A DNA stretch of 13,341 nucleotides, from contig JBLNAZ010000189.1 of assembly GCA_050259615.1 (NCBI GenBank), positions 1 through 13,341 of the forward strand, given 5' to 3'. Shown here one piece after another: positions 1 to 7,037 of the stretch (position 1 is the first letter of the stretch; each line of letters begins with the position of its first letter). The position numbers and the translations under genes were made by a program. The DNA comes from JAAXKN01 sp050259615 (GTDB lineage Bacteria; Bacteroidota; Ignavibacteria; Ignavibacteriales; SURF-24). The notes below the pieces were generated by a model. That model saw only the letters and a list, made by a program, of their open reading frames with translations. It made no database searches and had not been told where the DNA came from.

Positions 1-375
1 GTTCAGGCAAAGACCGAGCGACATGCCCGGAACTTTAACTGCATAGGCCAGTACAAAATTATTTTTTCTGTACAGTGAAAATCCGAAAGTGGAAACTCCC
101 GCCGACAGGGTCCCGATGGGCAGGGGTTCGGTGTATGCAGCAGCAGCATTGGATAACTCTTTCAGGCCAAAAGGAGAAGGGGAGTAGAAGGCCCCCAGCT
201 CTCTGTCTGTAACTCCGGAAAGGCAGGCGGGGTTATTAAATGCTGAAAACACGTCTGCGTCTATTGCAGCATCCGAATTGGACAGGGCAATCTGCCTCGC
301 GCCGGGATTCATTTGCGGAAATATAAATCCCGCAGAAACTAATCCTATAATGAAAATGTAGAAGAAGTGTGACAT
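1..375 (-). CDS. PorV/PorQ-like outer-membrane protein, N-terminal part (truncated by window edge)
   Basis: The frame starts at an ATG at 375 and is open for 125 codons to the window edge. The N-terminus is a short hydrophobic signal peptide (about residues 1-20, MSHFFYIFIIGLVSAGFIFP). It is followed by MNPGARQIALSNSDAAIDAD and a segment reading AFNNPACLSGV. The order 'GAR-(short)-SNSDAAI-D-(short)-FNNPA-L' is the start of the PorV/PorQ-type outer-membrane beta-barrel family (compare GMGGAFVA...WNPAGL). The rest alternates small and aromatic residues as in beta strands. PorV-type proteins are outer-membrane parts or shuttles of the type IX secretion system, and many uncharacterised paralogues exist. 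The porD-like gene diverges 82 bases away. The family call is tentative because only the N-terminal third or so is present. Confidence 0.6.
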   Translation of the reverse strand, partial: MSHFFYIFIIGLVSAGFIFPQMNPGARQIALSNSDAAIDADVFSAFNNPACLSGVTDRELGAFYSPSPFGLKELSNAAAAYTEPLPIGTLSAGVSTFGFSLYRKNNFVLAYAVKVPGMSLGLCLN

Positions 376-402
376 GGAAATGTAAGTATTGCCTCTGGAA
401 TT

Positions 403-431
403 ATAATATTCAAATTTATATATTATGTCAA
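403..431 (-). promoter_or_regulatory. Candidate promoter for the PorV/PorQ-like gene
   Basis: Read on the minus strand, TTGACA (431-426) is followed after 17 bases by TATTAT (408-403), a near-consensus sigma-70 layout. Overlapping it is TAAATTTG (418-411), a full match to the Bacteroidetes -7 element TAnnTTTG, but without a TTG at the usual distance. Either reading puts transcription start some 20-35 bases before the ATG at 375. The region is AT-rich, so chance matches are possible. Confidence 0.4.
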
Positions 432-457
432 ACGTTAAAATAACTATTGGTTGAAAA

Positions 458-1351
458 ATGAAACACCTACTTGTTCTCCTGCTATTAATGCCTGTCTGCC
501 TGTTTTCACAGGAACTTGATGCAATAGTTAAAATTAATACTGAAAAGCTGCCTACCATAAACAAGGACCTCCTTTCCACCTTTGCGCGGGATATTCAGGA
601 TTATCTTAACAATAACCGCTTTACCGGCGATACATGGGAAGGGGACAGGATCAAATGCTCATTCAATGTATTTTTCGATAATGCCACTGACGAAACCCAT
701 TATTCCGCCCAGGTAAGTGTTACAAGCTTAAGGCCGATTTACAAGAGCAGCAAGGCATCTCTGATGATTAACGTGCTCGATAACCAGTGGAATTTTACGT
801 ACGAACGCGGTCAGTCGATGTACTTTAACCAGTCTGTTTTTGATCCCCTTACAAGTTTTCTCGATTTCTATGCATATATCATTATCGGCCTGGACGCCGA
901 TTCCTATAATATGCTGGGCGGCTCCCCAATGTTCACACAGGCATATAATATCACTTTACGGGGGGCAAACAGCAACTCGCCTGCTGGCTGGGAAAAAAGC
1001 ACAACTCCATATAACCGCCGCGGCCTGATTGAGGATCTGATTAATGAGAAGTTCAGAACCTTCAGGGAAGATTATTTTAATTATCATTATAATGGCCTGG
1101 ATATCATTGCTCTCGGTCAGCAGGATAAGCAGAAGGCCCAGAGCAATATTGCAAAGCTTATAAAGGATCTGGACGTTTTAAGAACTAAGCAGGATATAAG
1201 GGGTATTCTGATGAAGGTATTCTTTGATACCAAGTCCGGAGAAATTGTAAACTATATGAGCGACTATACCGATAAAACTATTTTTGCAACCCTGAAGAAA
1301 GTTGATCCCGCTCATATTTCGAAGTATGATGAAGCCATCGAGAAGCCATAG
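458..1351 (+). CDS. porD: PorD-like protein (DUF4835), type IX secretion associated
   Basis: 297 residues. A signal peptide (about 1-17, MKHLLVLLLLMPVCLFS, cleavage before QELDA) marks it as exported. The body matches the DUF4835 pattern as I know it: 'KINTEKLPTINKDLLSTF' (about 25-42), 'DYLNNNRFTGD' (48-58), 'DRIKCSFNVFF' (63-73), 'YSAQVSVTSLRPIY' (82-95), 'FDPLTSFLDFYAYIIIGLD' (127-145), 'LGGSPMF' (153-159), and near the end 'FREDYFNYHYNGLD' (203-216). DUF4835 proteins are periplasmic and have been named PorD in type IX secretion annotation; the precise role is unclear. The ATG at 458 is chosen because it begins a good signal peptide; there is no clear Shine-Dalgarno, as is common in Bacteroidetes. 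A divergent PorV/PorQ-like gene fits a T9SS context, as does the sorting domain at 10576. Family assignment is firm; the gene name is from convention. Confidence 0.85.
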   Translation: MKHLLVLLLLMPVCLFSQELDAIVKINTEKLPTINKDLLSTFARDIQDYLNNNRFTGDTWEGDRIKCSFNVFFDNATDETHYSAQVSVTSLRPIYKSSKASLMINVLDNQWNFTYERGQSMYFNQSVFDPLTSFLDFYAYIIIGLDADSYNMLGGSPMFTQAYNITLRGANSNSPAGWEKSTTPYNRRGLIEDLINEKFRTFREDYFNYHYNGLDIIALGQQDKQKAQSNIAKLIKDLDVLRTKQDIRGILMKVFFDTKSGEIVNYMSDYTDKTIFATLKKVDPAHISKYDEAIEKP

Positions 1352-1364
1352 AGCAGCAGTAATT

Positions 1365-1394
1365 TAAAAAAGCCGGATCAAGCAGATCCGGCTT
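1365..1394 (-). terminator. Intrinsic terminator after the HEAT-cyclophilin gene
   Basis: A perfect 10-bp stem (AAGCCGGATC at 1370-1379 with GATCCGGCTT at 1385-1394) closes a 5-base loop. On the minus strand the stem runs straight into a T-run (A-run at 1365-1371 on plus), so it best ends the gene that stops at 1422. It may also stop the plus-strand porD transcript, although the plus-side tail is weak. Confidence 0.85.
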
Positions 1395-1421
1395 AAATCA
1401 AACTATTCTGAACATCCGGAA

Positions 1422-3398
1422 TTATTTTAATTCAATTTCAATTATCTTATCCCCCTGGTCAATCGTGTCCACTACGTCCATGCCTTCAACTACTTTACCG
1501 AAATTGCTGTAGCGTCCGTTAAGATGGGGAAAATAACTGTGCATTACAAACCATTGCGAGCCTTCTGTGTCTTTGCCCGCACTGGCCATTCCCACATATG
1601 ACCTCTCAAAGGGGATGGGGGAAAACTCGGATACTATCTCGTATCCCGGACCTCCCCAGCCGGTTCCTTCCGGGTCACCAGCCTGTATTACAAAATCTGG
1701 CACTACGCGGTGGAAAACAACGCCGTTAAAAAAACCTTTTTTTGCCAGATAGCAGAAGTTTCCGACAGATACAGGCGACACTTCGGAATTCAGCTTTATT
1801 GTAAAACTCCCTTTGAGCGTTTTTACAGCTGCGTATTTGTACTGAAATGCATTTTTCCAGAAGTTTATAAAGCCCCCCATATCCATCTCTGACCTCACGT
1901 TTTTACCCAGTTCCCTGAATGCAAAGGAACTCATCGAATAAAGCGTGGCGCTTTTCATAAAATTCAAAACTTCAGTCCTGAATTCAGGCGAGATCTTTCC
2001 TGAAAGACTGGAGAGCGACATATTGCTTTCTGTAAACTGCGGATCGTTAAGGTGCATGCCTGTCTGTCTTTTTATAATTTTCTTGAGCTCGTCTTTATGA
2101 CGCTCAATAAACAGCGAGTCCAACCCGTCGGCTGTAACTGAAACTGAGGCTGCAAAGCCCGATGATAAACTGTTTAAGAGAATGCCGTCAAGCTTTTCAT
2201 TTCCCGGCATGTACCTTTGAAGTGCAAGCAGCGCACCAAGACGCTCCAGCTCTTCAGTCTTGTCGTCGGCAGTGTTTTCTATCAGGCGGTTTAAGTTTCT
2301 TTCGGGATCTGTTAAATTCTCCTGCATCATCCTAAAGAAAAAGACTTTTCCTACTTTTTCCTTTTCCTTTGATGCAAGATTAAAGGCATTCTGCGGCTCC
2401 AGTTTAGACAATGTTAGAAAGGCTTCTCCCATAGTGTTCAGTGTGCTGGAGCCTTCAAAGCAGTTTTCTAATTCCTGTTTCAGGTATACTCTTAAAGCGC
2501 CGTCTAAAGACATCTCACGCATTGAAATTGCAGCCTGCCTGGAGACGTTGGGGTTTATGTCCTTTAAGAGCCTTAGGAACTCTTTAAGCTCTTCCTCGTT
2601 TTTGAAATTATGCCAGCAGAGGGCTTTTGCGGCCTCAGTTCTTATCCTCCAGTCGGGATCAGTTGTAAGATTTCTGATAAGTGAAATGCTGCCGTTAAAC
2701 GACTTAAGCTTTCTCAAAGCAGCAAGCGTGTACTGCTTAAGAATAATGTTATCTTCCTTTGAACCCTTTTCAGAAAGAACTTTTAAGAGTCCTTCCTCTG
2801 AATCCTTACGCGGTGCAGTTCTAGAAAGGGCGAAGGCCGCATGGATTCTTCTGCGCAAGGGAAGCTTTGTGTCTGAAAGCTCACTGCTGAGTATGATAAT
2901 TTCTTTTCCATCCTCAGTCCTGATGCCTCTCGAATTAAAATTGGCAATTGCAAGTGAGATCCCGTTAAAATTCCTGCCCTTGTCATGCATGTACTTTTCA
3001 ATAATTGTATTGAAAGCTTCCTTGTCTGCAGTTCTTCCCAGGGCGTCGAAGGCAGCTTCCTGGAAGCGGCTTTCATTGCCGTTCATGGACTTCAGGAGAA
3101 GATACGCAGCTGATTCTTTCGAATATCCCATGTGCCCAAGTGCAAAACAGATATAATCCCCGTATTTCGAATAGCTCAGTCCTGTTATAGTATTAACAAA
3201 AGAAGTGTCGCCCGAGTTACTCAGGCTTAAAAGAGCAGCCCTGACATTCGAAGTCCTGCCGGAGGAAAGGTATTTATTTATTATTTCAGGGTTGAATTTT
3301 CTTGAATACGTTGTCTCCACCAGGTCGAAATCTGCCGGAGTGTACTGTGCAAAAACAGGGGAGCAAAGGAGTAAAAGAATAAAAAGTTTCTTTAGCAT
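1422..3398 (-). CDS. Exported HEAT-repeat protein with C-terminal cyclophilin peptidyl-prolyl isomerase domain
   Basis: 658 residues. A signal peptide (1-17, ending SPVFA before QYTP) sends it to the periplasm; C12 is not in a lipobox (L at -1). Residues about 40-510 are alpha-helical HEAT-type repeats, for example 'DPDWRIRTEAAKALCWH' and 'NPNVSRQAAISMRE', with units of roughly 30-40 residues. From about 525 to 658 a cyclophilin domain follows: 'SPVSVGNFCYLAKKGFFNGV', 'FHRVVPDFVIQAGDP' (562-576) with the catalytic Arg at 564 and Gln at 572, 'GTGWGGPGY', and 'SQWFVMH' near 614. The position of the cyclosporin-contacting Trp is Leu ('HLNGRYSNFG'), as usual in bacterial forms. Cyclophilins catalyse cis-trans isomerisation of Xaa-Pro bonds; the HEAT array probably holds client or partner proteins. 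An intrinsic terminator lies just before the start, and AAGGA precedes the ATG. It could aid outer-membrane or secreted protein folding (inference). Confidence 0.9.
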   Translation of the reverse strand: MLKKLFILLLLCSPVFAQYTPADFDLVETTYSRKFNPEIINKYLSSGRTSNVRAALLSLSNSGDTSFVNTITGLSYSKYGDYICFALGHMGYSKESAAYLLLKSMNGNESRFQEAAFDALGRTADKEAFNTIIEKYMHDKGRNFNGISLAIANFNSRGIRTEDGKEIIILSSELSDTKLPLRRRIHAAFALSRTAPRKDSEEGLLKVLSEKGSKEDNIILKQYTLAALRKLKSFNGSISLIRNLTTDPDWRIRTEAAKALCWHNFKNEEELKEFLRLLKDINPNVSRQAAISMREMSLDGALRVYLKQELENCFEGSSTLNTMGEAFLTLSKLEPQNAFNLASKEKEKVGKVFFFRMMQENLTDPERNLNRLIENTADDKTEELERLGALLALQRYMPGNEKLDGILLNSLSSGFAASVSVTADGLDSLFIERHKDELKKIIKRQTGMHLNDPQFTESNMSLSSLSGKISPEFRTEVLNFMKSATLYSMSSFAFRELGKNVRSEMDMGGFINFWKNAFQYKYAAVKTLKGSFTIKLNSEVSPVSVGNFCYLAKKGFFNGVVFHRVVPDFVIQAGDPEGTGWGGPGYEIVSEFSPIPFERSYVGMASAGKDTEGSQWFVMHSYFPHLNGRYSNFGKVVEGMDVVDTIDQGDKIIEIELK

Positions 3399-3414
3399 AT
3401 CTGTGGGTCCTTAA

Positions 3415-3442
3415 GAAAAAAGCGGCCCGGTTGAGCCGCTTT
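3415..3442 (-). terminator. Intrinsic terminator between bcerS and the cyclophilin gene
   Basis: An 8-bp GC-rich stem (AAAGCGGC at 3419-3426 with GCCGCTTT at 3435-3442) has an 8-base loop. On the minus strand it is followed by a T-run (A-run 3415-3421 on plus). It ends the bcerS transcript (stop at 3466), and its tail lies only about 17 bases from the next start codon at 3398. Confidence 0.8.
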
Positions 3443-3465
3443 CAGGTTGAATAAAATATTTGTAA

Positions 3466-4587
3466 TTAAATACTCATATTATATACTCTGTATTTCTTGT
3501 ACAGTTCGCCGTTCATTACCTGGGCGCCCCTGTTCATCATTTCGTTGTCCTCCAGAATCCAGCTTGCTTCGCCGAGGTTAATGCCTATGGCGTGTGCCCT
3601 CTGAACGATCTCATAATAGAATGCGGCATCGAGACCCTTCTTCTGGAATTCGGGAATAATGCCGAGAGTAATGATTCTGGACCAAGTAATCTTTTTCTTC
3701 TGTGTAAACATCTTAATGAATCCGAAGGGGAAAAGTCTACCGTTCATCTCTTTGAACACCTGGTTATAATCCAGCATTACAAGAGCAAATCCCACGAGCT
3801 GATCCTTAATGGTTCCAAAGATGACGAGTGATGGCTCGGCAAGAGGCTTTAGATCCTTTGCCATTGCATCAAGTTCCTCATCTGTCAAAGGCACAAACCC
3901 CCAGTTCGGAGCCCACGCCTTATTGTAAACATATTTAACCTTCTCGAGCTCCTTTTTGAAATCCTTCATATTAAGGGAAGTAACTTCAAGTCCTGCTCTT
4001 TTTGCTGCAAGTTCTGCAACCCTTTTGAGTTTTTCTGAAGACATTACCTTCTCATTCTCGAGCTTATAGGCATAAAGGTCCTTTTCTTTCTTCAGGCCGT
4101 AATTATCGCAGAGATCGAGGTAATACTTCGGGTTGTATGTCATAAGGAGTCTTGGAGAGTCATCAAAACCTTCCAGAAGCATTCCGTACTCATCGTTGCT
4201 TGAAGGATTTGCAGGTCCCCTCATCATATCCAGACCCTTGTCTTTGAGCCACGCTTTTGCGGCATCAAAGAGAGCGTTGGCCACATCCTGGTTGTTAATG
4301 CATTCGAAGAATCCGAAGAATCCGGCGTTATCGTTCTGGTACTTATTGTGCAGATCATTTTTAATTGCAGCAATGCGGCCTACCAGTTCGCCGTCTTTTT
4401 CAGCCAGAAACATTTCCATTTCAGCGTGGTTGTAGAAGGGATTCTTCTCCTTGCTGAGAATCTTCTTCCTGTCCATGATCAGAGGCGGAACCCAGTTCGG
4501 GTCCCCATCATAAATTTTCCATGGCAGCTTTATGAATTTCATCAGGTCTTTTTTAGAGCTGACAGTTCTAATATTAATATTTCCCAT
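3466..4587 (-). CDS. bcerS: Probable bacterial ceramide synthase (bCerS; YghO-like acyltransferase of the GNAT superfamily)
   Basis: 373 residues, cytosolic, no signal peptide. The sequence follows the YghO/bCerS-like family. It has an N-terminal block with 'NWVPPLIMDRKKIL' (31-44), 'GRIAAIKNDLHN' (70-81), 'GFFGFFE' (89-95), 'RGPANPSSNDEYGMLLEGFDDSPRLLMTYNPKYY' (split over 123-156), then 'AWAPNWGFVPLTDEE' (224-238). A C-terminal GNAT acyl-CoA motif follows, 'IIPEFQKKGLDAAFYY' (310-325), with 'EASWILEDNEMMNR' (340-353) and 'YKKYRVYNMSI' at the end. Two GNAT-like halves are typical. In Caulobacter the bCerS member of this family N-acylates 3-ketosphinganine. The gene lies directly downstream of spt and close to a divergent cerR-like gene, which is the main reason to prefer ceramide synthase over a generic acetyltransferase. 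GAGG sits seven bases before the ATG. An intrinsic terminator lies just upstream, so expression may depend on readthrough. Family assignment is strong; substrate is inferred from context. Confidence 0.75.
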   Translation of the reverse strand: MGNINIRTVSSKKDLMKFIKLPWKIYDGDPNWVPPLIMDRKKILSKEKNPFYNHAEMEMFLAEKDGELVGRIAAIKNDLHNKYQNDNAGFFGFFECINNQDVANALFDAAKAWLKDKGLDMMRGPANPSSNDEYGMLLEGFDDSPRLLMTYNPKYYLDLCDNYGLKKEKDLYAYKLENEKVMSSEKLKRVAELAAKRAGLEVTSLNMKDFKKELEKVKYVYNKAWAPNWGFVPLTDEELDAMAKDLKPLAEPSLVIFGTIKDQLVGFALVMLDYNQVFKEMNGRLFPFGFIKMFTQKKKITWSRIITLGIIPEFQKKGLDAAFYYEIVQRAHAIGINLGEASWILEDNEMMNRGAQVMNGELYKKYRVYNMSI

Positions 4588-4599
4588 GCTATTCCTCTT

Positions 4600-4633
4600 A
4601 AAAAAAAAGCATACTGAAAAAGTGGAGTATGCT
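4600..4633 (-). terminator. Intrinsic terminator between spt and bcerS
   Basis: An 8-bp perfect stem (AGCATACT at 4608-4615 with AGTATGCT at 4626-4633) with a 10-base loop is followed on the minus strand by nine T residues (4608-4600). The T-run is immediately followed by the bcerS ribosome binding site and start codon (4587). Its position in the leader means it could act as an attenuator for bcerS. Confidence 0.75.
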
Positions 4634-4657
4634 GATGCAGAAAATTAGAGATCTATT

Positions 4658-4684
4658 GTTCCCGCCCTTTTCAAGAGCGGGAAC
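4658..4684 (-). other. GC-rich hairpin just after the spt stop codon
   Basis: GTTCCCGC (4658-4665) pairs with GCGGGAAC (4677-4684). The stem continues after one C/A mismatch with CTT/AAG around a 3-base loop. It has no T-run on the minus strand, so it is not a classical terminator. It lies 17 bases past the spt stop and could protect the 3' end of the message. Confidence 0.6.
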
Positions 4685-4701
4685 GTAATAAACAATACAT
4701 A

Positions 4702-5895
4702 CTAGTCGATAATACCCAGCTTTTTACCGTTGCGTTTCATTGAGTCGACGATATAGTCGAGATGTTCATCTTCATGAGTTGACATGTAACTTGTTCTCAT
4801 CATCTGTCTGCCCTGGGGAACGCCGGGTGAAATAAACACATTAACAAACACGCCGTCGTCGAAGAGCATTTTGCCCATTTGGAAGCAAAGTGCGTCGTCG
4901 CCTATTACAACAGGAACAATTGCAGTTCTGCTGTCTATAACGTTAAAGCCTGCATCTTTTAGGCAGGTTCTTACCCTTGAGGCGTTTTTAATAAGACGTG
5001 TAACTCTTTCCGGCTCTTCAATTAAAACTTCCAGTGCTGCAATGGCTGCGGCTACAGAAGCCGGAGTTGGAGAAGCGCTGAAAATAAGGGCAGGGGACTG
5101 GTGTTTCAGGTAGTTAATTACCTTGGCATCGCCGACAACAAAACCGCCTAAAGATGCAAAAGTCTTGCTGAAGGTTCCCATTGTCATATCAATCTCATCT
5201 ACCAGGTCAAATTCGCTTGCTGTGCCTCTGCCGCCTTTACCGATAACGCCAACTGAATGTGCGTCGTCAACTAAAATTCTTGCGTTATTTTCCTTGGCTA
5301 TTTTGTTTAATGTAGGCAGGTCCACAATTTCACCGCCGGTTGAGAAAACGCCGTCGGTTACGATCAGCTTTCCGGCTTCCTTAGGAAGTTTTGATATTAC
5401 TCTTTCCAGATCTTTCATGTCGTTGTGCTTATAACGCACGATATCGGCTGTGGCGCCCTTTGCCATAAGGTTGCCTGCAACGATGCATGCATGGTTGTCT
5501 TTATCTGAAACAACGTATTCGCCGCGCTGAACCAGAGTAGGAATAATTCCCTGGGCGGTCTGATAACCGGTTGAGAAAAGGAGGCATGCTTCCTTGCCCA
5601 AAAAACTGGCAAGCTTTTCTTCCAGTTCCACGTGAAGATCGATTGTGCCAGTAAGATAGCGTGAGCCGGAACATCCTGTGCCGTACTTTTCAACAGCTTT
5701 TATTGCTGCTTCTTTTACCTTTGGATGTGCAGTAAGACCAAGATAGTTGTTGGATCCCGCCATAATAACTTTCTTTCCCTTCATCGTTACAACAGGTCCT
5801 TCATTTTCTTCAATTTCCCTGAAATAAGGATAAAGACCCGATGCCTTCACCTCATCTGCCCTGGTAAATTCAAAACATTTCGTAAATAGATCCAA
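4702..5895 (-). CDS. spt: Serine palmitoyltransferase (PLP-dependent alpha-oxoamine synthase), first step of sphingolipid synthesis
   Basis: 397 residues, the usual length for the soluble bacterial enzyme. It condenses L-serine with a long-chain acyl-CoA (or acyl-ACP) to 3-ketosphinganine with loss of CO2. Visible features: 'GLYPYFREIEENEGPVV' (20-36), the signature that separates Bacteroidetes Spt from KBL and AONS; 'SNNYLGLT' (48-55); 'GTGCSGSRYLTGT' (72-84); PLP-stacking His135 in 'DNHACIVAGN'; 'DDAHSVGVIG' (210-219) with Asp211 and His213; the PLP Schiff-base lysine K244 in 'GTFSKTFASLGGF'; and Arg367 in 'MRTSY', at the substrate-carboxylate position. The start is TTG at 5895, preceded by a perfect AGGAGG six bases upstream. 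The downstream bcerS-like gene and divergent cerR-like gene complete the pathway. 2-Amino-3-ketobutyrate CoA ligase is the likely automatic misannotation, but YPYFREIE and the GSRYLTGT form favour Spt. Confidence 0.9.
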   Translation of the reverse strand: MDLFTKCFEFTRADEVKASGLYPYFREIEENEGPVVTMKGKKVIMAGSNNYLGLTAHPKVKEAAIKAVEKYGTGCSGSRYLTGTIDLHVELEEKLASFLGKEACLLFSTGYQTAQGIIPTLVQRGEYVVSDKDNHACIVAGNLMAKGATADIVRYKHNDMKDLERVISKLPKEAGKLIVTDGVFSTGGEIVDLPTLNKIAKENNARILVDDAHSVGVIGKGGRGTASEFDLVDEIDMTMGTFSKTFASLGGFVVGDAKVINYLKHQSPALIFSASPTPASVAAAIAALEVLIEEPERVTRLIKNASRVRTCLKDAGFNVIDSRTAIVPVVIGDDALCFQMGKMLFDDGVFVNVFISPGVPQGRQMMRTSYMSTHEDEHLDYIVDSMKRNGKKLGIID

Positions 5896-5901
5896 AATTT
5901 T

Positions 5902-5907
5902 CCTCCT
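5902..5907 (-). promoter_or_regulatory. Strong ribosome binding site fixing the TTG start of spt
   Basis: Minus-strand AGGAGG lies six bases before TTG at 5895-5893. No in-frame ATG lies near it. This is the clearest Shine-Dalgarno in the window, paired with the rarest start codon, and it decides the N-terminus (MDLFTKCFEF). Confidence 0.8.
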
Positions 5908-6018
5908 AATACTATTAACTTTATATGAAATTTAATTCTTTATTTATATTTTTGTCCTGTTCACGCGTATAGATTAATTTTTATTGCAAAATCTATAATT
6001 AAATCATCTTAAAATCAA
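5908..6018. promoter_or_regulatory. Shared divergent promoter region of spt and cerR
   Basis: This AT-rich intergenic stretch must hold promoters for both spt (minus) and cerR (plus). On the plus strand TATAAT (5994-5999) stands 19 bases before the first cerR ATG without a good -35. TATTTTTG (5947-5954) matches the Bacteroidetes -7 element but lacks a TTG at the usual distance. On the minus strand TAAATTTC is a one-mismatch -7 element. No single pair is convincing, so only the region is reported. Confidence 0.5.
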
Positions 6019-7026
6019 ATGGAATTTAATATGGAAGACGGCAGTCGGCTTGCGGTGGTAACCGGGGCAAACGGTTTTGTGGGCAGTCATCTTGTGGATC
6101 TGCTGATAAGCAAAAACTTTAAGGTCAAATGCATCACCAGAAAATCGAGCAACCTTAAATGGCTGGACGGTAAAAATGTGGAAATTATAGATTGCGGACT
6201 CTTCGATAAAGAGGGGCTGAAAAAGGCTTTTAAGGGAGCCGGATACATATTTCACGTTGCGGGCGTTGTAAAAAGCAAAACTCCCGAGGGCTACTTCAAG
6301 GGGAACGTGGAAACCACGCGCACTATTCTTGAAGCTGCCCTTGAGGTTAAAGATACATTAAAGAAAGTTTTAATTGTAAGCAGCCAGACTGCATGCGGAC
6401 CCTCACTGGGCGGAAAACTGGTAAATGAGGAATCTGTCTGCAATCCTATTACAACTTACGGCAAAAGCAAGCTTGAAGAGGAAAAACTGGCAGCAACATA
6501 CATGGACCGTCTCCCCATTACAATCTGCCGCGCTCCGGCTGTCTATGGCGAGCGCGACACGGAAATATTCATCTTCTTTCAGACTTTCAATAAGGGCCTT
6601 ATGACCACAATCGGCATGAAGGATAAATCCCTCAGCCTAATTCACGTACTTGATCTCGTAAAGGGTTTTTATCTGGCTGCTGTAAATGAGAATTCAGCCT
6701 GCCAGACGTACTTTATCAGCTCCGAAGCTATTTACAACTGGACTGAAATTGGAAAAGTTACCTCGGAAGTATTGAATAAAAAGGTCTTAAAAGTTAAGGT
6801 TCCGCATTTTGTTGTTTACACAATTGCCGCAATTGCTCAGTTTTTTGCGGCTTTCAGCTCAAAACCCGCTACATTAAACCTCGAAAAGGCAAGAGACCTC
6901 GTTCAGGAGGCCTGGACCTGCGATACTTCAAAAGCCGTGAAGGAACTGGGCTACAGACAGGAGATTTCAATTAAAGACGGAATTAAAAGAACGTGCGACT
7001 GGTACAAGGAAATGAAATGGCTCTGA
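6019..7026 (+). CDS. cerR: Probable ceramide/3-ketosphinganine reductase (CerR; extended SDR, NAD-dependent epimerase/dehydratase family)
   Basis: 335 residues. The N-terminal Rossmann motif 'TGANGFVGSHL' (15-25) binds NAD(P). 'HVAGVV' (79-84), the Ser of 'VSSQTACGPS' (120-129) and the catalytic pair Tyr147/Lys151 in 'TYGKSK' are all in place, followed by 'RAPAVYGERD' (171-180) and 'LIHVLDLVKGF' (207-217). This is an extended short-chain dehydrogenase. Residues 262-281 are hydrophobic (VPHFVVYTIAAIAQFFAAFS) and could lie at the membrane. In Caulobacter the reductase of ceramide synthesis, CerR, is of this family and reduces the 3-keto group. Adjacency to spt and bcerS is the main argument here; on sequence alone it is only a generic epimerase/dehydratase. 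The start is the ATG at 6019; ATG 6031 (MEDGSR) is an equally possible start, since neither has a clear ribosome site. Confidence 0.7.
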   Translation: MEFNMEDGSRLAVVTGANGFVGSHLVDLLISKNFKVKCITRKSSNLKWLDGKNVEIIDCGLFDKEGLKKAFKGAGYIFHVAGVVKSKTPEGYFKGNVETTRTILEAALEVKDTLKKVLIVSSQTACGPSLGGKLVNEESVCNPITTYGKSKLEEEKLAATYMDRLPITICRAPAVYGERDTEIFIFFQTFNKGLMTTIGMKDKSLSLIHVLDLVKGFYLAAVNENSACQTYFISSEAIYNWTEIGKVTSEVLNKKVLKVKVPHFVVYTIAAIAQFFAAFSSKPATLNLEKARDLVQEAWTCDTSKAVKELGYRQEISIKDGIKRTCDWYKEMKWL

Positions 7027-7037
7027 GGGGCCGGTGC

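Noticed and set aside
2260..3156. Long plus-strand open frame (298 codons) opposite the HEAT-cyclophilin gene
   Set aside because: It is the antisense shadow of a clear family gene; the translation is Ser/Leu-rich with no domain and no signals.
3345..3398. Lipoprotein signal on the HEAT-cyclophilin protein
   Set aside because: The only early cysteine (C12) is preceded by Leu rather than Gly, Ala or Ser, and a normal signal peptidase site (VFA before Q) follows it.
4702..5895. 2-Amino-3-ketobutyrate CoA ligase or biotin synthesis enzyme (AONS) instead of Spt
   Set aside because: YPYFREIE near the N-terminus, the GSRYLTGT form and flanking bcerS/cerR-like genes favour serine palmitoyltransferase.
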